A stretch of DNA of 8,656 nt from an uncultured Cloacibacillus sp. GTDB lineage: Bacteria > Synergistota > Synergistia > Synergistales > Synergistaceae. Shown here one piece after another: positions 4,216 to 8,656 of the stretch. Numbering within the stretch: position 1 is the first letter of the stretch; each line of letters begins with the position of its first letter. The notes under the pieces were generated by a model that had not been told where the DNA came from, did not search any database, and worked only from the letters and a program-made list of their open reading frames with translations. Where the stretch lies: the NCBI GenBank assembly GCA_900544635.1, contig UQVV01000069.1:1-8656 (forward strand). Direction: 5' to 3'. The translations under genes and the position numbers were made by a program.

Positions 4216-5994
4216 TTGGAAAAATTCAAAAAAATCACGACGGCGGCCTTGGCGGCGCTGATCCTTTTCGCGGGCGGCACGGCCGGCTCGTATATAGCGA
4301 CGAGGTACACGCTCAGCGAATCCGGCGTCGTTAAGGAAACGAATCCGGCGGGCGAGGCGGTCGCCTCTCTGCCGGCGGCGGGCGACGTCAAGAACCCGCT
4401 CGTATCGATAGTAAAGAGAAGCTCCCCGGCGGTCGTCAACATCGACGTCGAGAGCATGGTGACGCAGCAGCCGATAATGAACCCCTTCCAGGGCCATCCG
4501 TTCTTCGACGAATTCTTCGGCGAGGAGTTCTTCGGACCGCAGCAGCCGAGGAAGGTGCCGCGCCGCGGCAAGGGCTCTGGCTTCATCGTCAGCAAGGACG
4601 GCTACATCCTTACCAACAACCACGTCGTCGAGGACGCTGAAAAAATCCGCGTAACGATGCTCGACGGCCGTACCTTCGACGCGAAGAAGATAGGGCAGGA
4701 CCCGACCTTCGACCTCGCTGTGATACAGATAGAGGCTAAGGACCTTCCGTTCCTTCCGCTCGGCGATTCCGACGCGACCGAAGTCGGCGAACAGGTCGTC
4801 GCGATAGGCAACCCCTACGGCTTCGGCAGCACCGTGACGGCGGGCATAGTCTCCGCTAAGAACAGGACGCTCCAGGCTCCCGGCGTCAACTTCCAAGGCT
4901 TCCTACAGACCGACGCGGCGATCAACCCCGGCAACAGCGGCGGGCCGCTCATCGACATGAACGGCAGCGTCATCGGCATCAACACGGCTATAATCCCCTA
5001 CGCGCAGGGCATCGGCTTCGCGATTCCTATAGACATGGCGAAGCAGGTCATGGACGACCTCATCAAGCACGGCGAAGTGCGCCGCGGCTGGCTCGGCGCG
5101 ACGGTGCAGCCGCTGACGGCCCCGCTCGTCGAAGCCTACAAGATACCGGTCAAGGAAGGCTCGATAATAGCCGACATACAGCCCGGCTCGCCTGCCGATA
5201 AGTTCGGCCTCCAGCGCGGAGACGTCATCGTCAAGATAGGCGATAAGGATGTCAAGACGAGCGAGGACGTCGTCTACGCGGTGCGCAACAAGCTCGCGGG
5301 CGACAAGGTGAAGTTCGAAATCTACCGCGACGGCAAGAAGATGAGCCTCGACGTGACGCTCGGCGACGTCAGCGAAGTCAAGTCCTTCAGCGGCAAGCCG
5401 AAGCAGGGCGGCGGCCAGCAGCAGACCCCGGCTGAATCTAAGCGCATGGGCATAACGGTCGTGCCGAACAGCGAAGAGTTCAGCGAGGCGCACGGCCTGA
5501 CCGAGAGCGAGGGCGTAGTGGTCGTATCGGTCGAGCGCGGCTCGCGCGGACAGCGCGCGGGGCTGCGCGCGGGCGACACGATCCTCATTTCCTCCAATAC
5601 GGGCATCAACACGGTGCCGGTGGAAGCGGCTTTGTACGCAAAGGAACGGGGGCTGACGGTGGTGTGCGTTACCTCGAAGAAAATATCCCGCACGCTTGCC
5701 TCCCGCGCGCCGGAGGGAAAGCGCCTGTATGAAGTGAGCGATATCGTCATTGACAACCATGCGCCCAGAGGCGACGGTTTGCTCACGATCCCCGGCACCC
5801 AGCAGATCACAGGCGGCGCGTCCACCTTCGGAAGCCTGTTCATCGCGCAGCGCATCGTACTGAAGATCGAAAACCTGTATCTTGCGCAGGGGCGGATGCC
5901 GCCGGTCCTGTGCAGCGCCAATCTGCCCGGCGGCGACGAATACAATACCAGCGCGGTGGCGGCGTATCAGGGCCGTATCAAAGCGCTGTGCTGA
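4216..5994 (+). CDS. DegP/HtrA serine protease whose 3' end is replaced in frame by a SIS-domain half
   Basis: Residues 1 to about 455 are a periplasmic Do-like protease. There is an N-terminal signal or anchor (KFKKITTAALAALILFAGG) and a Phe-rich LA loop (around 92-105). The trypsin-like domain has the triad H136 (TNNHVV), D166 (TFDLAV) and S241 (NPGNSGGPL). PDZ1 spans about 290-388, a Gln-rich linker follows, and PDZ2 begins near 410. HtrA proteins degrade or refold misfolded envelope proteins. PDZ2 stops abruptly at G453-D-T-I456, where its carboxylate-loop/strand motif should lead into more than 30 further residues. Instead the frame continues as ISSNTGINTVPVEAALYAKE and about 130 more residues of a SIS-domain protein. 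Leucine and isoleucine codon preference switches at the same place. A functional protease-SIS fusion is unlikely because both folds are cut; the protease half alone is a confident call. Confidence 0.85.
   Translation: MEKFKKITTAALAALILFAGGTAGSYIATRYTLSESGVVKETNPAGEAVASLPAAGDVKNPLVSIVKRSSPAVVNIDVESMVTQQPIMNPFQGHPFFDEFFGEEFFGPQQPRKVPRRGKGSGFIVSKDGYILTNNHVVEDAEKIRVTMLDGRTFDAKKIGQDPTFDLAVIQIEAKDLPFLPLGDSDATEVGEQVVAIGNPYGFGSTVTAGIVSAKNRTLQAPGVNFQGFLQTDAAINPGNSGGPLIDMNGSVIGINTAIIPYAQGIGFAIPIDMAKQVMDDLIKHGEVRRGWLGATVQPLTAPLVEAYKIPVKEGSIIADIQPGSPADKFGLQRGDVIVKIGDKDVKTSEDVVYAVRNKLAGDKVKFEIYRDGKKMSLDVTLGDVSEVKSFSGKPKQGGGQQQTPAESKRMGITVVPNSEEFSEAHGLTESEGVVVVSVERGSRGQRAGLRAGDTILISSNTGINTVPVEAALYAKERGLTVVCVTSKKISRTLASRAPEGKRLYEVSDIVIDNHAPRGDGLLTIPGTQQITGGASTFGSLFIAQRIVLKIENLYLAQGRMPPVLCSANLPGGDEYNTSAVAAYQGRIKALC
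5572..5994 (+). pseudogene. C-terminal half of a SIS-domain (sugar isomerase-type) protein, N-terminus missing
   Basis: This is the downstream part of the 4216-5994 frame, about 140 residues. It contains the SIS phosphosugar-binding strand and loop (TILISSNTGINTVPVE, Ser-rich loop at residues 459-463 of the fused frame). After it come YAKERGLTVVCVTSKKIS, then EGKRLYEVSDIVIDN and a C-terminal helical part ending RIKALC. It aligns block for block with the complete SIS protein at 6963-7703 (SGKRLFEACTYCLDN, then NYGDTLVDVP there; EGKRLYEVSDIVIDN, then RGDGLLTIPG here). That comparison shows about 105 N-terminal residues are missing. In its original setting it would be the gene just upstream of the BadF-type kinase, whose start follows the stop here by a few nucleotides. 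It has no start codon or ribosome binding site of its own. Confidence 0.85.
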
Positions 5995-6001
5995 GGATGA
6001 G

Positions 6002-6976
6002 GTGAACGGTTTGTATCTGGTGTGCGACGGCGGGGGAACAAAGACGGATTTCCTGCTGTTTGAAAAAACAGGACGTGTGCGGGGCCGCGCGCAGGGCGCA
6101 GGCGCGAACGCAAATTTTGTGCCTCCGGCCGAAGCGGCGCATACCGTCTATGCGGGCGTTATGGAATGTCTGGCGCAGGCGGGGGCCGCGCCCGCGCAGG
6201 TGCGGGAATTCGTGTTGTTCATCCCCGGCTTCCGGCCCGCGCTGCCGGAACTGGAGACTCTTTTGGGGAGCGGGAACGTCCGGCAGCTGGGCGATGAAAA
6301 GAACGCTTTTTATGCGGCGCTGGGCGCGCCCTGCGGCATCGCCGTGCTCAGCGGTACAGGCTCTTTTGCCACCGGGCGGGACAAAGCGGGACGCACGGCC
6401 ACAGCGGGCGGCTGGGGCCCGCTGTTCAGCGACGAAGGCAGCGGATATCATATAGGCGTTTTGTGCCTGTCGCGTCTGGCGCTGCTGCACGACACGCATG
6501 TGACCGGCACGCTTCTGGAAAAAAACGTGCTGGAAATGCTGGGCCTGCCGGATGTTCTGTCCATTCGCGACGCGGCATACCGGCCCGATTTTACGCGCAG
6601 GCATGTGGCGCGGCTGAGCTATGCTGTGGAACGGTCGGCCCGGGAGGGGGATGCAAATGCATGCGCGGTGCTGGATGAAGCGGCCTGTGCGCTGGCGCGC
6701 CTGGCTGCGACGGTGGCCGGGCAGCTGGACGCGGACGGCCTGCCTGTGGCGCTCACGGGCGGCGTGGCGCGCATGGGAGAGCTGTTCACCGGACGCTTCC
6801 GCCGGGCGCTGGAACATCTGGTACCCCAGTGCGTATACCAGCCGGCAAAGTACAGCCCGGTGGTGGGCGCGGCGCTTTGTGTGTTGAGCGAGAGCGCGGG
6901 CGTGGATATCACCGCACCCGGCGTCGCGGAAAATCTGATGAAAGAAAAGATGGGTGAAGCACATGTTGATGGATGA
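6002..6976 (+). CDS. BadF/BadG-type ATPase, N-acetylglucosamine kinase-like
   Basis: The 324-residue protein belongs to the ASKHA actin-like ATPase fold. Phosphate-1 loop DGGGTKTD spans residues 9-16, phosphate-2 loop SGTGS spans 117-121, the family block GGWGPLFSDEGSGY ends at 149 with D144, and LTGGVARMG is the adenosine-loop motif. The DEGSGY block is characteristic of N-acetylglucosamine kinases and relatives, which phosphorylate amino sugars with ATP in the cytoplasm; the exact sugar cannot be told. GTG 6002 (with AGGA at 5994-5997) is used here. TTG 6011 is nearly as good, with GAGGTG 6 nt upstream and the typical MYLVCDGGGTKT N-terminus. Its end overlaps the next SIS gene by 14 nt, so the genes are translationally coupled. 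SIS proteins on both sides support sugar-phosphate metabolism. Confidence 0.88.
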   Translation: MNGLYLVCDGGGTKTDFLLFEKTGRVRGRAQGAGANANFVPPAEAAHTVYAGVMECLAQAGAAPAQVREFVLFIPGFRPALPELETLLGSGNVRQLGDEKNAFYAALGAPCGIAVLSGTGSFATGRDKAGRTATAGGWGPLFSDEGSGYHIGVLCLSRLALLHDTHVTGTLLEKNVLEMLGLPDVLSIRDAAYRPDFTRRHVARLSYAVERSAREGDANACAVLDEAACALARLAATVAGQLDADGLPVALTGGVARMGELFTGRFRRALEHLVPQCVYQPAKYSPVVGAALCVLSESAGVDITAPGVAENLMKEKMGEAHVDG

Positions 6977-7703
6977 ATATTTCGGTGCAATGAAGGGCGT
7001 TCTGGAAAAGGTGGAGCAGACCCAGCGGGAGGCCGTGCTGGAGGCTTCGGCAGAGATCGCGGAGCGCCTTGCCCGCGGCGGCGCGTGGCATATTATGGAC
7101 ACCGGCCATATGCTGATGTTTGAGGGCGTGGGCCGAACAGGCGGTATGATGGCGGTAAAGCCCATCCGCATCACCTGCGAGATACAGAACCCGGTGCGGC
7201 ACCGGCCCGCGCCTGCGCGGGGCATCGTGGGCTACGACACCATTCCCGGCTTTGCCGATTACGTGCTGGGCCGTGCTAACGTGCTGCCGGACGACGTCAT
7301 TATGATCGGCTCCGTTTCCGGTTACCAGTATTTTCCCGTGGATCTGGCGCTGAAGGCGAATGAAATGGGCTGCGCGACCGTGGCTGTCACATCGGTGGAA
7401 TATTCGGGGCATCTTACCGGCAAGCACCCCAGCGGCAAGCGCCTGTTTGAGGCATGCACCTACTGTCTGGACAACTGCACCAATTACGGCGACACGCTGG
7501 TGGATGTGCCGGCGCTGGGCCAGCGCATCTGCCCGGCCAGCGGCATCAGCGCCAGCTACCTGATGTGGGCGGTGCAGAGCACGGTGGTGGAGAAACTGCT
7601 GGAAAAAGGCCTTAAGCCCAGTGTGTATATCTCGAACCATATGCCGGACGCGGCGCGCATCAACGGCGAGGCATTGGAAAATTATGAAAAATACGGTTTT
7701 TGA
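6963..7703 (+). CDS. SIS-domain protein (complete, phosphosugar-binding)
   Basis: A 246-residue SIS-fold protein. An N-terminal helix (MLMDEYFGAMKGVLEKVE) is followed by the first nucleotide-like strand (GGAWHIMDTGHMLMFEG), the phosphosugar loop (MIGSVSGYQYFPVD, S117-V-S119-G120), the VAVTSVEYS strand and a C-terminal helix ending YEKYGF. SIS proteins bind or isomerise phosphosugars (GlmS, MurQ and similar) or act as regulators. This one lacks a DNA-binding domain and has the size of the uncharacterised UPF0309-like class. The loop differs from its neighbour's (SVSGYQYFPV against SSNTGINTVPV), so the two probably handle different ligands. The start could be GTG 6954, ATG 6963 or ATG 6969; 6963 is preferred because GGTGAAG (6952-6958) lies just upstream. 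It overlaps the kinase gene and is followed after 10 nt by the next gene. Confidence 0.85.
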   Translation: MLMDEYFGAMKGVLEKVEQTQREAVLEASAEIAERLARGGAWHIMDTGHMLMFEGVGRTGGMMAVKPIRITCEIQNPVRHRPAPARGIVGYDTIPGFADYVLGRANVLPDDVIMIGSVSGYQYFPVDLALKANEMGCATVAVTSVEYSGHLTGKHPSGKRLFEACTYCLDNCTNYGDTLVDVPALGQRICPASGISASYLMWAVQSTVVEKLLEKGLKPSVYISNHMPDAARINGEALENYEKYGF

Positions 7704-7713
7704 GGGGCCTGTC

Positions 7714-8656
7714 ATGGAACTGAAAACAAACGCTTTCCGCGCCCGGTTTGCGCCGGAGGCAAACAATTTCGTCAGCCTTGTAAACCTTGCGACAGGGGAC
7801 GATTATATCAAAGCCGCGCCCCGCGGCCCTCTGGTGGAGCTGTACGCGCTGGCGGACGGAGAAAAGAAAAAGCTGCTGCCCGGCGTACCGGGGATGAGTG
7901 CAGGAGCAGGCTTTCTGGAGATATCCTATACGGAGTTCGGCGGTCTGCCCATTGGTATGACTGTGCGCTGTACGGCGGAAAACGACCGTCTGTGCATCCG
8001 TGCCCGGATGGAGAACCACAGTGCGGCGGATGTTGTGGAGGTACTGATGCCGCACATCGGCGGCGTCTATCTGGGCGAGGACTACGCCGATGACGCCATC
8101 ATCTACCCGCATCACGCGGGCGAGCGCACGCGCAACCCGGTAATGGGCTACGGTGTGAATAAAAAAGATTTCTGGCGCGCCAGCAGTGTTGCGTTCGGGG
8201 ACATCTACCGCCGCGAGATTAACTACTGCGGCCTTGCGTCCATGAGCTGGATGTACTATTACGACGCCGAAAACGGCCTGTACATCGGCAGCCATGACGC
8301 GCGCTTCCCCGTGACGGGCGTCATAGCCGAAACAAGCGGAAGCGCCGAAGATCCGTGGATGGCCTTTGGCTTTCGCAAGCATTACCGCGTCCGTCCCGGG
8401 GAAAGCTATGAAACAGGGGAATATATTCTGGCCGTCACCACGAAGGACTGGCACTACGGCGCGCAGCTTTACCGCGCGTATATCGCGCCCTATTTGGATT
8501 TCGACCACAATCCGGCGTTTTTGGCGGACGAATGCGCGCTCAACCAATGCTACAATTTCAAGCGCACAGGCAATATCGAGCATACGTTCCGTGATATCCC
8601 GCAGATGTACGAAGAGGGCGCGGCCTGGGGCGTGCGCCACATGTTTCTGGCAAGCT
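7714..8656 (+). CDS. Glycoside-hydrolase-like protein, N-terminal 314 codons (DUF6259-type, partial)
   Basis: The frame opens at ATG 7714, 10 nt after the SIS gene and preceded by GAGGGG (7702-7707). It stays open to the window edge, so the stop is not seen. The N-terminal ~240 residues look like an all-beta supersandwich: NNFVSLVNLATGDDYIK, IIYPHHAGERT, and YIGSHDARFPVTGV. There follow GESYETGEYILAV, DWHYGAQLYRAYI, FDHNPAF and the first elements of a probable alpha/beta barrel (QMYEEGAAWGVRHMFLAS). This arrangement, with W-x-x-G-A-x-x-Y-R-x-Y and D-x-N-P, is known from large uncharacterised glycoside hydrolase-like proteins, among them, from memory, the DUF6259 family. No signal peptide is visible, so it may act in the cytoplasm. 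Catalytic residues would lie beyond the window. Linkage to the kinase and SIS genes favours a role in releasing sugars from an imported oligosaccharide. Confidence 0.7.
   Translation, partial: MELKTNAFRARFAPEANNFVSLVNLATGDDYIKAAPRGPLVELYALADGEKKKLLPGVPGMSAGAGFLEISYTEFGGLPIGMTVRCTAENDRLCIRARMENHSAADVVEVLMPHIGGVYLGEDYADDAIIYPHHAGERTRNPVMGYGVNKKDFWRASSVAFGDIYRREINYCGLASMSWMYYYDAENGLYIGSHDARFPVTGVIAETSGSAEDPWMAFGFRKHYRVRPGESYETGEYILAVTTKDWHYGAQLYRAYIAPYLDFDHNPAFLADECALNQCYNFKRTGNIEHTFRDIPQMYEEGAAWGVRHMFLAS

Noticed and set aside
4027..5760. Two long minus-strand open frames (4027-4896 and 4903-5760) opposite the HtrA gene
   Set aside because: They mirror the coding frame of a protease with an intact catalytic triad; the translations show no motif.
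4216..5994. A genuine new protease-SIS fusion enzyme
   Set aside because: Only half of a SIS fold and half of a PDZ2 domain are present, and codon use changes at the join. A functional designed-by-evolution fusion would be expected to keep whole domains.
5978..8640. Long minus-strand frames at 5978-7225, 6909-7766 and 7660-8640
   Set aside because: They lie opposite the kinase, SIS and hydrolase-like genes, are rich in Arg/His/Ala and have no ribosome binding sites or family motifs.

Overview
The window looks like two unrelated pieces of bacterial DNA joined near position 5575-5590. The left piece (1-~5580) uses many ATA isoleucine and CTC leucine codons and several TTG/GTG starts. It carries the conserved ribosome/membrane-insertion cluster rpmH-rnpA-yidD-yidC-jag. 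A Synergistota-type diderm anaerobe is my best guess, from overall style only and not from a marker comparison. The right piece (~5590-8656) prefers CTG leucine and ATC isoleucine and carries an amino-sugar/glycan utilisation cluster of the kind common in gut Clostridia (Bacillota).

Layout, left to right. Positions 2-127 hold the 3' end of a flavodoxin-like gene, abutted by an orphan aldo/keto reductase C-terminus (118-297). An intergenic stretch then holds two hairpins; the second is a good rho-independent terminator for rpsT, which reads leftward (722-456) from a TTG start. The divergent rpsT/rpmH intergenic region has a promoter for each direction. From 943 a tight rightward operon runs rpmH (L34), rnpA (RNase P protein), yidD, yidC (short insertase), jag/khpB (KH-R3H RNA-binding protein) and an Lgt-family membrane protein lacking two landmark catalytic residues. 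A separate promoter and strong ribosome binding site precede a TTG-initiated DegP/HtrA serine protease at 4216.

The HtrA frame does not finish as a protease. Inside its second PDZ domain, at the GDTI motif (residues 453-456), it passes without a frameshift into the C-terminal half of a SIS (sugar isomerase) protein that ends at 5994. It is followed by a BadF/N-acetylglucosamine-kinase-type ATPase (6002-6976), a complete SIS paralogue (6963-7703) and the first 314 codons of a glycoside-hydrolase-like protein (7714-end). These last genes are translationally packed and would plausibly cleave a glycan, phosphorylate the released sugar and isomerise or otherwise process the sugar phosphate.

The most notable point is therefore the in-frame HtrA::SIS junction. 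Codon use changes there, both partners are truncated, and the join sits in a short motif shared by the two families. A metagenome-assembly (or amplification) chimera is the most economical explanation; a real recombination event is the alternative. I see no CRISPR array, tRNA, rRNA, insertion sequence or clear replication origin.
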